64,000 nucleotides of DNA from Capitulum mitella (GCA_030062745.1 CP099839.1:38517816-38581815); one strand, 5' to 3'; numbered from the stretch's first letter, positions 24,966 to 36,881 are shown. A program made the numbers and translations. Notes: generated from the sequence alone by a model not told the origin.

Positions 24966-25079
24966 GACTGGCCACCGGGCAGTCCCGGCCGGCTCTTCCA
25001 GGGCTGGCAGGACTGCCTGTGCGACCGACCACCGGCCAGTCTCAGCCTGCTCCTGCACGGCTGGGAGGCCTACTTGTGA
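24933..25079 (+). repeat. 57-bp in-frame tandem triplication of the ATM FATC end
   Basis: Units start at 24933, 24990 and 25047, exactly 57 bp (19 codons) apart. Unit 1 encodes RLFQGWQAYL and the stop TGA (24963-24965). Unit 2 encodes RLFQGWQDCL without a stop. Unit 3 encodes LLLHGWEAYL and ends in TGA (25077-25079). The frame stays open between the two stops. Confidence 0.85.
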
Positions 25080-28000
25080 GGTCGGATAGGCGGCCCCACC
25101 TTTCCGGTCATGTCGGCGCCGGACGTCCTTTGAAGCTCGGCCAGCGGGAAGACGGCAGTGACGGAGCGGCATCGTCCGTCTCCAGAGAACCTGACCAGAT
25201 CAGCGAAGTGGCGACGGAGGCCATCCTTTCAGAGTCTTTCCTGCCGCAGACGCCGTCTGCAGGTGTTCTGCGATGTACCAAGTGGTGCCAAGTCGGCTTG
25301 CGACGGTGGAAGCCTCGGTTCCGCTTGTGCGCAAACTCGTCACCGGTTGCCAACCGTTGCCTGTGATAATTGGAATCGAGTGAGCTTACGTGCCTTTGGC
25401 TTAGGATGACGTTCCTCTCACGAACGCGTGGCCGCTGATGTCGCTGACGTCAGCCGCCGGCAAGCTTTCGCGCATTATGTGGGAATGCACGTATATCGCT
25501 TGGGCGCTTGTTTGCAATACGCAGATATGATCGGACGTTTTTATTGTATGCCTTGTGCGTTCTGCTGTGACTGGCTGTGGACATGGGAGGGGAAGATGTG
25601 CCATTCAGAACCGAAGAGACCTTTCTACCAGAGTCGCGTTTTGTTGGCTCATTACCTGCGAAACGTTTCTGGGATCTGAAAACCAATTTCAAGCATTCAC
25701 TGGACCTCGTACGCAGGTGACGAACCTCGGTTTCGGTCGGGGAGGAGGTAACCCGGCTGTTCGTGTTTTATTCCGCCTAGGTGTCTTCAGTTCCACTGCA
25801 CAGAGAGTATATGTGGTGCGAATCTGCATTGGGCTCCACGGTTCAGTCTGTACCAAATGCTTCGGACTATTCCCAGTGCTCCGATGTCGGTGGAAGGTCG
25901 TTGACCCAAACGATTACAGCAGTTCACGCGCCCTCACGAAACAAATATGGCTGCACCACTTTGAACATCATATTTGTCCTGCTGGCTGTGGAAGTCCTCT
26001 GTGTCCGGGAGCTGTAAGTTGTTCGTTCGATCGCCCGGCGTTTCTGTACCCAGTCCAGCTCTCAGGAAAGACACTCCTGACCGGGTAGCTAGTCCGGCTC
26101 TCAGAACAGCCATTTGACAGGCAGCTATCAGATGGCGCGTCGGTCACTGCGGTGTCAGGACCAAGATTACTACACACAGGTCAGGACCAGCCAACCCTGT
26201 CGGGCCTCATCTGCAGACCTGGCGATGTTGGGATCTTAGGATCTGTCTTAGCAGGGATGACGATCTCGATTCCCCGAAACATACGTATTCCTTTGAAACG
26301 TTTTTTCAGGGAGTGTGTTGTTTGTTACTCCGTAATTCTGCACTGACCGTTTGCCCTTGAGAACAATGAGAACATGTGATACATAATTCGCCTTTGTGTC
26401 GTTAATACGCACCGCGGATATAAAGCTAGATGGTGCTAAGCATATGAGCCCAGCTTTTATTGTGCAGATGTCTCTCATGAGGCGTACTAACCAGACATAT
26501 CGACAGACGTACACATCGGTTGGATTACAGACTTGTGCGACTGGTATCTGACGAGAATATTCAGTTTTTATGAATTTTACCTCGACTTCCAAAAGTATGC
26601 AGTGTGAGATTTCTTTACTCTAGGTGCATTTTTGACGCTTGAATGCCATCAGCTGGGCAGAATTTAGGCTCAGAAATGCATCAGAACGATGTCCATAGAA
26701 AACTGAAGCATATCTTTTGTTGATATCTGTTTAAATTAGCTGCCCTCTACAATCTTTTTCTGATCGTGTTAATTTTAGATTCTGCGAGCAAGTTGTCCCA
26801 GCAGCTGATCGCTTGTGCCTAGCATTTGGCGTGCATTTTCCCCTAACGTGCGCATAATAACCAGGTGCGTGAATCGGGTAATATCGGACCCCTGTCTAAA
26901 ATCTGCTGTAATTAATTTTCAGATAGGCGCAAATCAACCAAAGGACATTGAAATGAGAGACCATTTTTGAATCTAAAATGTTACCGCTTTAATTGCTGCT
27001 GTGAACATTGGTTTAGCTGCGACCATTTTTAAAAAATATATTTTGAATCTGGTTCATTCCGGATACCGCTCGGTAACTTCACACCGCCGTCCAGAAGTAT
27101 CCGATGCATGTCTGAAGCACGCGGTGTTAGCTGAGGCTAGGTGAAGTTTCCTTGGTCAATCACGAGCTAGGTATGTACCCCCAGGTTAGCCTTCCACCGC
27201 CTTTGTTACTGCCGTTGACTTGCCGCGTCACCGCTGCTGTTGCTGCCGTTGGGCACCAAAAAGTGCCGATTCGTTGTAATACCTTGGCTAGCTGGCCAGT
27301 TCTTATGTGCTACCGCGCATTTCTAATAGAAAATGGTTTTAATAAAAAAGTTATTTCCTTCCATATCTGGAAGCGGAGGTTTTGGGTATTCTGGTATCAT
27401 CGGACATCGGTGTTCAATATTATGTGGATCAAAATCGCTCCCTCGACGCCGGCGGCGCACCAGGCGACCGGCTGGACGAGAGAGCCCAAAAATCGTCGGT
27501 TCATGGAATTTTCCTAGCCGCGAGCGGCCAGGCCGATGCCCACACAGCCCCGATCGCGCAGCCCCGGATGCGGCCGAGAACGCCATGGATTTTCGGAACC
27601 GTCGATCGCCGCAAATGAGGGCGTCCGCCGCAAATAAGAGCGTCAGCACATTCAGCCTGGCTGTTGACATGAGCCGACCGCCGTGCATAGCGGCTCATTA
27701 CAACAATACACAGTAGGTGCCCGGGACGAGCGCGCGAATCCGGAACCGCGAGAGCAGTATAAAAACTCCCGGCTGGCGGTAGGGGGGGGGATTCATTCGA
27801 GGCCATTCGAGGCCTTCGACACACCTGCGGGACGAGCGGAGCACACGTCTGAAACATGTAAGAGCACCGCCGAACTCCATTCTGGCCTGGCCAGAATGAA
27901 AAAACTCGGACTCGGTAGGAACTTAATCTGTGTACTTAACCCTGTAACATGTAATTAGTTGGAACGAGGTGCATCTGAGGTCTCATGTTAAGCTCTGTAC

Positions 28001-28278
28001 GCAACTCTGTCGTATGTAAGTAGTGGAGCGGTGTTCCGTATCGGTTAAATCTGGCATCAGTGCTTGTGCCTTAAAATTACCATTGTTACCATTACGCTAC
28101 CTTGTATTTCATTAATTACAACGGCTACGGTGCCCAAAAATATACTAATGTTGCAGCACTTCTTACTCTGACTAGTGACTGGGGCTGGAAACCCCCAAGT
28201 TGTTAAGCAGACGGTCGAGGCCGAGATAAAGCGCAGAGGAAAACAAAAATTCCAATAATTACCAGAAAGTCGGTGCCT
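25080..28278. other. Intergenic region downstream of ATM
   Basis: No convincing coding exon is visible. It includes the ATM 3' UTR, although I see no AATAAA close to the stop (the first on the plus strand is near 27340), and a promoter-like patch at 27758-27862. A GC-rich block at about 27430-27850 has open frames on both strands that resemble nothing I know. Confidence 0.45.
27758..27862 (+). promoter_or_regulatory. Candidate TATA promoter with short first exon
   Basis: TATAAAAA at 27758-27765 is followed by an initiator-like TCATTC (27793-27798) and a possible donor GTAAGA at 27858, which would leave AT as the last exon bases so that ATG is completed by the next exon. Arthropod cuticle and secreted-protein genes often look like this. 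No downstream exon was found, and an LTR or chance match is equally possible. Confidence 0.25.
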
Positions 28279-29485
28279 TTAACCCGGGCAGTGAAAGGGG
28301 ATTTCCCGCTAATGCGCACTGGAATGGGGCACAAAAGTGCCCCCCTTCGATCTCAAAAACAGAAAGAGATAGAGACATGAAATTTTATGGACAGGGGGGC
28401 TATAATGATTTACATTATGTGCAATCTTCATCACCCCAGTTCAATATCTTCAAGGGCAAATGGGGTGGAAAAGGTCAACTTTTGACACTTTCGGCCCGTA
28501 CAGGCCATTTCGTACGACTTTTCGAACGAAACGGGAAAAGGGTGTATGTTTGGCGTTAAAACATGGATTACGACATTTCCATTCATTTGACGTCCTCACG
28601 GAGATTTCAGGTCATGTCAGGTCATTGACCTATGGTGTCATTTTTTCACCTTTTGCAGATCAGATTTCGAGCAACACGGGATAGCTTGAGTGTAAATAAC
28701 GGCGCTATACGTATTTTTGGCGTATTCTCAGTGAAGGTAGCCAACATCGGTATATTTCGTCAATTGCAGCGTTTGCATTTATGTATGCATATATACGAAT
28801 ACAAGTATAAACATGTATCAATGTGGCGAACATGTTTTTAATAGGGTTTCTGAATGCATATTTCGTGCAATCGGCATACTGCAAAGTGAATTTGGACCAG
28901 GTCACAAAATAGTTACTCTTGGCCTTTGATGACCTTGATCTGAAATGATCCTGGTATATATAAGCATATCCATGAGTGCACACGTGTTTTTGTTAGGGTC
29001 TATGAATGCATATTTCATAGAAATCGACGTGTGTCAAAACAAATCTAGCGTTGGTCACAAGATATTTGACCTTAAACTTAAATGACCTTGACCTCCACTG
29101 ACCCTGATATATGTAATCGTATCAATGTGCGCACCCCTGTTTTTATTAGGGTCTTTGAATCCATATTTCACACAAACCAACATGTTGCAAAGCAAATCCG
29201 GATCAGGTCACAAGTTGTTTGAGCTTGACCTTTGATGACCTTGATCCTTACTGACCCTGGCTGTAGTCTTAGTAAATCGACCACTTATGCCCAAATGCCC
29301 CCGCATGATTGTGTTCCAACAGTAATCTTAGGTAGAACGCTGGTTCTTTCACAAATCCCATTTGTCAGCGACAATGGTCGTTTTCGTCATGTTTGCCTGA
29401 CTTGAGATGCTTGAAACTTCAAAAATTTCTGGTTGATTTCCGATTTTTCTGCGTCGATCGACGAGTTATTCAATTGCCATATGAA
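28279..29485 (+). mobile_element. TTAA-flanked non-autonomous element, family 1 copy A (3' end lost)
   Basis: The left end is TTAACCCGGGCAGTGAAAGG, with a perfect subterminal hairpin GGGGCAC-AAAA-GTGCCCC at 28326-28343. The body aligns with copies at 42480-43728 and 51738-52926. Similarity stops near 29485, before the right terminal repeat. No coding capacity is seen. Confidence 0.75.
28619..28631. promoter_or_regulatory. Perfect IR-1 nuclear-receptor palindrome (EcRE-like)
   Basis: AGGTCATTGACCT: two AGGTCA half-sites inverted with a 1-bp spacer, the optimal EcR/USP binding arrangement. It lies inside TTAA family 1 copy A. Function is not shown. Confidence 0.45.
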
Positions 29486-30215
29486 GTTAAAACTAATTCT
29501 AAACATTAAAACTAATTCAAACTACGAACCAGCCTGCGCTTTCCCCGACTCATTGGGAGACAACAGCACAACCAACTTTTGTTTGGCACAGACAGTTTGC
29601 GTGGGAAAATACAGCTTGTGACATAAGCTCGTGATAAAACTGATTTATGCTCACCCATTGTGATCTGTGGCAAACCAGACGTCTAAGTGCGACAAATTTG
29701 TGGGCAAAACCAACTAGAATGGTCGAGATCGATGAACTTGCTAGTTTTTAGAGCCAGATGCATGCCTTTCTGCTCTATGATAACGAATACGATTTTTGCA
29801 GCTACGATATGAGCTTTCATGAAAATATATTTCCCGTCAATAACCACGTAAAGCATAGCTGTACATCGCACATAACCCTGTGAAGTATAGCAGTAAATCG
29901 CTCAAAGATGACACAGTACGATGATAAGGAGACCATACACATTGAGCACCATGTTGACTCACTAATCAACCATACTCATTCACCAAACTTATTCACATAT
30001 TCGCCATACTTATTCACATAATTCGGTGCATTGTACGTCCCATGGTGTCTTGTAAAACAGCACATATGAAAGCAAAAATGTACTACCATCATTGCCATTC
30101 CCGTACCACCATAATCACCAATTCTTGTAAGGGCATGAGACGAAACTTCCTTCCGGCGGCAGTCAGGGACGGCTGCTGCCTGCTTCTCCACGCGCCGGCC
30201 GGTTGACGGGCCCGC
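29486..30215. other. Spacer between transposon copy A and the SVWC gene
   Basis: No gene is seen. A short tandem pattern around TTATTCACATA occurs at about 29978-30022. The 3' UTR of the SVWC gene should lie at its right end. Confidence 0.5.
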
Positions 30216-30494
30216 TCAACCACTGTAGCCGGAGTCACAGACCAGTTGCGGGCAGCACTGAGGGTGGTCGGCGCCGACAAGACCGTCCACCATCCGGCAG
30301 TTAGGGTCACCCCGCTGTAGTGGACACGGTACGTCACCCACTCCTCCGTTGCTGCACCTGGCTCGAATGCAAGGCGGCTCGGTCCATTCGGCGCCGTCCG
30401 AGAAGCACTTACCGAGTTCCTCGGAGTTGCGGCTCTGTCCAGAGGCGGCCGCCAGCGAAGCTAGGACGGCTAGACAGCTGATGACGGGCGACAT
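30216..30494 (-). CDS. Secreted single-domain von Willebrand factor C (SVWC/Vago-like) protein
   Basis: A 92-residue protein with an N-terminal signal peptide of about 19 residues (hydrophobic SCLAVLASLAAASG core). The mature part has eight cysteines in the order C, C, C, C, C, CC, C, ending QCCPQLVC, the spacing of arthropod SVWC peptides. Family members are secreted; some (Vago) are induced by infection or diet, but the role here is not known. The gene is a single exon as read. A perfect donor-like GTAAGT lies inside the coding sequence at the codons before the first cysteine, yet the cysteine pattern continues past it, so I take the frame as unspliced. A transcript is needed to exclude an upstream or downstream exon. 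It has no close neighbour gene. Confidence 0.7.
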   Translation of the reverse strand: MSPVISCLAVLASLAAASGQSRNSEELGKCFSDGAEWTEPPCIRARCSNGGVGDVPCPLQRGDPNCRMVDGLVGADHPQCCPQLVCDSGYSG

Positions 30495-30770
30495 GACGGC
30501 GTGTGCCGCTCGGCTGGCCCTGCCGCTCTTTTACGTGCTGCGATCGGCCGCGACAGTGAGCTCCTCTGGCGGCACGGTCACATGTCACCGTTAGCAAAAA
30601 CAAAGAAATGAGAAAGGAGTGTGCATGGGGTTGTCAGGGGAGAAAAAAGGAGTGCACCTCAGAGAGCAGCCCTGAGCCAGCGCGCACGGCAAAACTTGGA
30701 AGAACAAGAAATAGTCCTAAGAGAGTTGCTCTGAGCCAGCGAGCAGGGTAGCGAGTTTGGATGCAGATTG

Positions 30771-30847
30771 CCCATCGCTCACAGACCCGTTACTGAGGTC
30801 AGCTCAGGATCACGTGGCACAAGGTCAGCCGGCCAATGAGAGAGGGA
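30771..30847. repeat. Promoter-like direct repeat, copy 1
   Basis: About 77 bp containing AGGTCAGCT, TCACGTGGC (E-box) and GGCCAATGAG (CCAAT box). It is repeated at 31159-31235 with few differences. It lies about 300 bp upstream of the SVWC start codon. Confidence 0.7.
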
Positions 30848-31158
30848 CAGACGCGGGGATAGAAAAGCACATGCAAGCAAAGAAGTCTCACCGCGACAGG
30901 CAGTAATCGCACCATTCTTGCTCACATTCCAAGCCAATGCCATACCACCCTGTTGACATGCGACACACCACTCACCTTCAACACAGCGCGCACGACAGCG
31001 AATCGGGAAGCCCATTTTGTTTGTCTGTTTTCTGGCTTCTTTTTCGACGCATCAGTCAGGATTGGCCATAAGCGTCGTGGCCGGAAGCCGACTAGTCTTG
31101 CGTCAAGTCGTGCGTCTCGTCAGACGTCAGGCGGTCATCTGTCGGGAGGCCAACTGTC

Positions 31159-31235
31159 CATCGCTCGTCGACCCGTTCCTGAGGTCAGCTAAGGGTCACG
31201 TGGCAAAGCGTCAGCCGGCCAATGAGAGAGAGGGA
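31159..31235. repeat. Promoter-like direct repeat, copy 2
   Basis: Second copy of the block at 30771-30847 in the same orientation, 388 bp away, with the AGGTCA, CACGTG and CCAAT motifs all kept. Confidence 0.7.
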
Positions 31236-32121
31236 CGAACGTTGGGATGGGAAAACATTTGCGACAGCCGGGATGGGAGCCCGTCCCTCTCGCATATTAA
31301 CCGAATGCGATACCACACTATCACACACCACCAATGTGGCAGAAATAGAGCATAACAATGAACAAAATATGCTGGTGATGCGATCTATATTATATCATGT
31401 CATGTCATGTCAATACGATCTATATTTTATCATGTCATAAGGTGTCATGTGTGCGACCCACCGATTCTCAATTTCTCCATTCCCTCTTACATAGGGAATG
31501 GAGAAAAGTCGGCCTGTTTGTTATGTCTCCATTCTCTATGTGAGGGGTTTAGTGAGACCATCGCTTGGCTCCTGAAGTCTCATGACGGTAAGGGGTGTAT
31601 TCATAATGACCCGGACCACGTGGAATCTATGCCGTCGACGTTATCCATGACGACATACCCCAAAATTAAATAGGAACGCAATGCATAGCTTCACACCCGG
31701 AACATGTCCTCAGCCGTAGGCACCAGGATTTCTTATCGTCGATTTTGCGGGATTTATGCGATCAGTTCGCTCTATGGTCATGGCCTACTCATTCCAAGGG
31801 AAACAAGTTGCCTTACCTCGCACAAGAGTCTGTGCCGTAAATCCCGAACTTGATTGCATTTTGGATTACACATCAGGCTCGCCGAACAAAGACGATCATT
31901 TCTTCGAAGACTGCTTTGCAAGCTTGACGTCAGCGTTGACCTCTGCGTGATTCTGGGACTAGTTTTCATCGTATTTTACCTTGGCATTAGGATGCTGAGG
32001 AAATGACACATCCTGGAGCGACCGCCCGACACCCGGCTTTCGCTGCGCAGACCTGCCCGGTCGGTCCTCTTTTTCAAATCCAGCAACACCACATCAGTCA
32101 CCCGATGACGTAAATTAGGTA

Positions 32122-32164
<43 letters not shown>

Positions 32165-32418
32165 TGATCAAACACTACAGTAGAGCGGACAAATATTTAT
32201 TTCGCAGACTCTCGCTCTTTGTGATAATGCGTTTTCCTTGCTCAGAGTGTTCATGAATGAGAGTCATCAACAAAATAACATCAGTTACAAAAAAGTGCTT
32301 CAAATGCATGGAGCGCCGAAATAAGGGTAACGCTTTCAGCATCAGATATCTCTCGTCAGGAAGTTTAAAAACATTGCCGTATATTTTTTCTGATCATTTC
32401 CATTAGATCATGTGAACA
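31236..32418. other. Gene-poor stretch with small repeats
   Basis: Contains a doubled GATCTATATT...ATCATGTCAT motif at about 31382-31438, a doubled CTCCATTC motif at about 31477-31545 and a (TA)n tract at 32120-32163. No exon is supported. Confidence 0.5.
32120..32163. repeat. (TA)n microsatellite
   Basis: An almost pure TA run. Confidence 0.9.
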
Positions 32419-32643
32419 CTAGTTACTCGGTATAGTCGCCGTCAACTTCCACGACCTTTCCCACCCGGAGTCTGAAGGATTCGCAGACACTTGGACGCAC
32501 TTCACGTCCATGTTCGTCCAGCTGTTGGAGATGGCGGCCTTCAGTGACTCCAGATTCGGGCGGGAGGCAGAGCAGGCCTCGGCCTCTAAATGCGCTCACA
32601 CTGAATAGTCGTGGGGGTTGAGTTCGGGTGACGAGGGAGCTGG
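32419..32643 (-). pseudogene. Tc1/mariner-type transposase C-terminal remnant
   Basis: Read on the minus strand, the frame gives SPELNPHDYSV, an in-frame TGA, then AHLEAEACSA and LESLKAAISNSW, ending at a TAG. This is the C-terminal catalytic-aspartate block and tail typical of Tc1/mariner transposases. The TGA falls where a tryptophan is usual. The N-terminal part is missing and replaced by AT-rich sequence, so it is a dead fragment. Confidence 0.7.
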
Positions 32644-32904
32644 CCCTGGCTCTCGTCCCTTCTATATCTATGCCCGTTTCGCTGTATTGTTTAATCATTA
32701 GAAATAACAAATATATAATGATAATAATAATAATGTAATGTATAATATATATAATATATATTTTCAATATATACGATGTAATATATTCATTATATTATAT
32801 AATATATCATACGATAATATACGATAATATCATGATTAATAAAATAATTTAATAAGTGCGTCGAAAATAATTTCCTTCCCATCTTATATATGTATGAATT
32901 TAAC

Positions 32905-32946
<42 letters not shown>

Positions 32947-32960
32947 GCGGTCATCTTCAA
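32644..32960. repeat. AT-rich, (TA)n-containing low-complexity DNA
   Basis: Long A/T-only runs with a (TA)n tract at about 32907-32942. Nothing else is visible. Confidence 0.8.
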
Positions 32961-35100
32961 GAGCCTTCCCGGTCACATTACTGTCCATCGCTGTGGAACG
33001 TGTTCTTTCCGTGGTTTTGTTCTACGCTGGGGAGGTCGTCGTTGGTTGTGTGAGCACTTACTGTGACAAGTCGTTCTAAAATAGGCCGGGTTGGATTTGA
33101 AATTTTAATTTATTTGGCTAGGATTACTGAAATACGCTAACTGTTACCACAATCTAAAATGTCTGCTGGCATCTACATGCATGATTTAGGCCCATCTGCA
33201 ATTTTCGTTAATATCTCGATAACCACTAAATTTTTACGTTAATATTTAGATAACCACAAGGTGCTTCAAGTTCAGCGTTATATTTCCATAGATATTTCCC
33301 ACATTCTGAGGAATAATGTGCACGGTCGTTTGCTTCTCATTCTAGGTTCCTATGGAGAAAATTGCAGTTGTTACGTAACTGGAAGTGCATCAGTTCCTTA
33401 CGTACACCAAATGTTTCACATTTCTGTATAGCGCCCAAACAGCGAATATTGGTAAACAATGACGTACTACTTTTGAAGACGCGAGTATGAAGAGTTGATC
33501 AGAGCTTCAATGCATGCACTATTTTGACCCTGAGGACGTCACCATTTACTCATATGGATTACGTTTATATCAGTTACAATAGACTTAAAAATAGGGAGGG
33601 CTGGACCTGTGCTTTATTGTTTGTGTGCTTTCATGAATTTTATTTGTGCGTATGCTGAGTGTCGTTTTTAACATGTCCTTGCTTTTCATTTTGACGCGAC
33701 ATTCGGAAGAGCCATTTTAACAATGGAGTGTGTTTACTGTCAATACAGACATACACCAAAGGTAGTGTAATGTGTGTGTCACGAAATTGGGCCACTTCTG
33801 CCTTTTCGCTGGACGCGATGGACCACACTGTAGAACAGGGTAACAGCTATGTCATGGTGCATACTCTATGTCTTCAGGGGTAATAAAGCGAAATACGGAG
33901 TGCTCGGGAGTGTCAGAAACGAGGTGGAACGCGCTGTGGGGAAATGATTCACTGGTGGTCGGGACCAGGACGGCGGCCGGAAACGACGCCAGGTGGCCGC
34001 GCTACTGGCCAACCACTCGCCGACCATCAAAGATGGTCCGATGAACAGCTGCCGGCGCACCCAGTGAGTGGAACTACCGACTAGATGCAACCTGACGACC
34101 AATTAGACGAAGGCCTGATGGCGTCGCAGGCACTGGAGATGCTGCAATGGCGTGCTGTTAATGAGCAGGTGTTGCGATAGCTGCGTAAGACGTTAGACAG
34201 CGCGATGTGCGCGCGTGCAATGTGACTTCCGTCCAACGCAGCAACAGAAACGGCTTGCGGGGGCGGATGGATGGAACAGGGTGTCCACGACTTGACAGGT
34301 GCAGGAGTGGTTTGAGAGTCGTGCCGACAAGGCTGCCATTCAAAGAACGTAGAGGTGGTCGCGCAGACTGCGGGAGAAGTTGACTTGCACTGCCTGAGTG
34401 ATGTGGTGTATTCCGAGACTTGAGATTTGGCGTACATGGCGGCTGGGCAAGCGATGTGTGCCGTGTCTTGTGCTGGCAGATGGCGGTGCAGAAGTGCCAT
34501 TGGGGTGTTGTTAAGTGTTTTTAGCCTGGAAAGTCGTGTGTCTCGAGTGGACTGGGTCAAGTAGAGTAAAAATCTTTAGTTTTTGGCGGCGACTCCAGCG
34601 CTGCCAAAACCCATAACTGAGCAGTCCGGTGTGTTTTCCACATTTTGCAACGTTCAGTATCAGAAAATTTTAAGTTGATTTTAGCTCCATGCCTTTCGCA
34701 GGACGTGTTCTTCCTCCATAAGACAGCAAGGCAGTTCAGACAGGAGGGGGAAAGATGTTTGCCGTGACATTTGGTTCGCGCAGCGTAGCTATAGTGCTGC
34801 CATCTTGTTGGCGTATGTGGAACCTTTGCGATGGGGTTTTGTGGCTAGCCAGTCAGTCGCGGTACGTCTCGTTGCTGATACTGCTCGGAAATAAAGGTGG
34901 AGCTGTGAGGCCAGTATCTAACAAATGCGACTGATAACGCAGAGCATCAGTAGACAAAGCCGGTCCACGTGATTTTTCGAGATGTGTGGCTGCTTTGTTC
35001 GGTGTCCGTCATAACGAAATATGTATCGCATGCACGGCAGATTCAACCAGTGGCGTCCCTGATTGTCCACTCGCGTCACAGGTCAGGTCCAGATAAATTG
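32961..35100. other. Intergenic DNA, no supported gene
   Basis: Short open frames only. A minus-strand frame at 34081-34560 (159 codons) is uninterrupted but lacks recognisable motifs, and the region next to it has frame breaks, so it may be an old transposon fragment. Confidence 0.4.
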
Positions 35101-35109
35101 ATGGGCCCA

Positions 35110-35430
35110 GAAGCAGCTCATGCTCATCCGTTTGAGCCCACATGTAGCCCAGATGAAGCCTACATGCAGCCCAGATGAAGCCCACATGTAGCCCAGATGA
35201 AGTCCACATACACCCTAGATGAATCCCACACTGACCCCACATGCAGCCCACATGAAGCCCACACAAATCCCAGGTGAGTTCACATGGGTCCCACATACAG
35301 CCCAGATGAAGCCCACACACATCCCATTTGGGACCCATTTGGTTTCAAGGGACATACTCAGATGGGGCCCATATGAGTAGCCCAAATGGGTCCCGCATGG
35401 GTGCCCATATAGCAACCAAATGGGCCCCAT
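35110..35430 (+). repeat. About 22-bp minisatellite grading into CCCATTTGGG units
   Basis: The left part repeats units like CCCAGATGAAGCCCACATG. The right part changes to CCCATTTGGGACCCATTTGG and similar, partly palindromic units. Minus-strand frames through it read as repetitive Gly/Trp/Cys-rich peptides, an artefact of the repeat. Confidence 0.85.
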
Positions 35431-35650
35431 TTGGGATTGCTGGTCGGTTATATACTTTTCTCACCATTTGTAACTTTCTTCACCATACCTGCAAGTCCTC
35501 TTTTTACCATTTTCCGGTCGGGTTCATTATATCAAATGGAAAAATGAAATATGTATTTCAACGTTTGAGTCTTTTCAAAATAGGTTTCGTTTCACGACGT
35601 TCCAAACCGTTCGCACAATCGTCGTCCAGTTCCAAGTTTTATTCCTGACA

Positions 35651-36881
35651 TTAACCCGCGCACGACCGTCGGTCCGTCCCGAACACCGGCGACTGGGGGG
35701 GGGGGGCAGTTGACTGCCCCCCCTCTAACTCACGAACGGTTGGTCGCACGATAAAAATAAGCATACCGTTGGAAAGCCTGTCACAAGTAGAGCTCGAAAC
35801 TGGTCTCATTTTTAGTTTTAGATAATATGTAAGCCAATTTACGCCCTATATATGTTTTCTCATAGCCGACTGCATGACACCGAGAAATGGCCTGAATCTC
35901 AAGAGCTGTGACTAATAACGCATAGGTAAAGGCACCAGCGCACAAGTAAATGTCCGCGGATGCCGATACACGTCTAATTTCCTCAGATTTGTTCAATATA
36001 TACGCCGAAACGTTGAGTTAAAGACACCGTAATTCTCCCGTCAGCGGTCACTGTGCGCCGCTGCCGTATGCGGTACCAAATTGACGGGAACTAATTTTAG
36101 CGTTCCTTTACTTTCGCGAAAAAAGACGATTTATGTTAATTTTATTGATCTTTGTGGTTCTTGTGATGGTTTCTCATGCTTAAATGTTGGAAAAATTGAT
36201 TAGTTGCCAATCTACAAAGTTGGCGGAACTTTATTCGCGAGAGCCTATTTATTTCCAAAATATGCTACTTTTTCAAACTTTTTGAGGTTCCTGGTATTAA
36301 TTACGTCTGTGCAAGCTAGTTCTGCCATTTTCTACCCATTCTGAGTAATTCATCGTCGATTTTGACGGTGGTACATTTTGGCCCACTACAGTTATTCGTG
36401 ACCTGACCTGAGGTCAATGGCTGGAAGTCACTGATACTTTGCCCAATGACGGTAACTAGATGTCTGCTTCACTCCACACTAAAAATGTTATGGAATATTC
36501 CATCAATTTCCGAAAAAAACGGCGATATGTCTTAAAAATGGGCTTGACCTTAGGTCAATGACCTGGAAAATTCCGAAAAATCCGAGATAGCAGATTTGTT
36601 GCATCCATCACGATTACTAATCCCTGAAAGTATTATTGAGATATCTTGTTTTGCAAAAAAGTTAGAGGGCGCTAAACTTTTTTTGACATAGGTCTGTTTG
36701 ACCTGGCTTAGGTCAGGCACCTGACCTGACCTGAGGTCAAAATTTTGACACAAGACGTAAAATTGATGGAGCAAAAGGTACACAAAGTTTCGTGACTCTG
36801 TGTTCGTTGGTTCTCTCGCAATCCCAGAAAAACCTCAGGGGGGGCAGTGAACTGCCCCCCCCCCAGTCGGGGACGGGTTAA
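35651..36881 (+). mobile_element. TTAA-flanked non-autonomous element, family 2 copy 1
   Basis: 1231 bp with TTAA at both ends (35651-35654, 36878-36881) and CCCG next to each. Both ends carry a perfect subterminal hairpin of G7-CAGT, two loop bases and ACTG-C7 (35700-35723 and 36838-36861). The interior has many AGGTCA/TGACCT half-sites, and no transposase frame. An inverted copy lies at 62073-63289. Confidence 0.85.
36552..36564. promoter_or_regulatory. Perfect IR-1 nuclear-receptor palindrome (EcRE-like)
   Basis: AGGTCAATGACCT inside TTAA family 2 copy 1. The inverted copy has a degraded version near 62383-62396. Function is not shown. Confidence 0.45.

Noticed and set aside
34081-34560. 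A 159-codon minus-strand gene
   Set aside because: No recognisable motif or splice support; the neighbouring frames are broken, as in old transposon DNA.
35009-35430. Trp/Cys/Gly-rich proteins on the minus strand
   Set aside because: They are translations of a tandem repeat and change frame with its copies.
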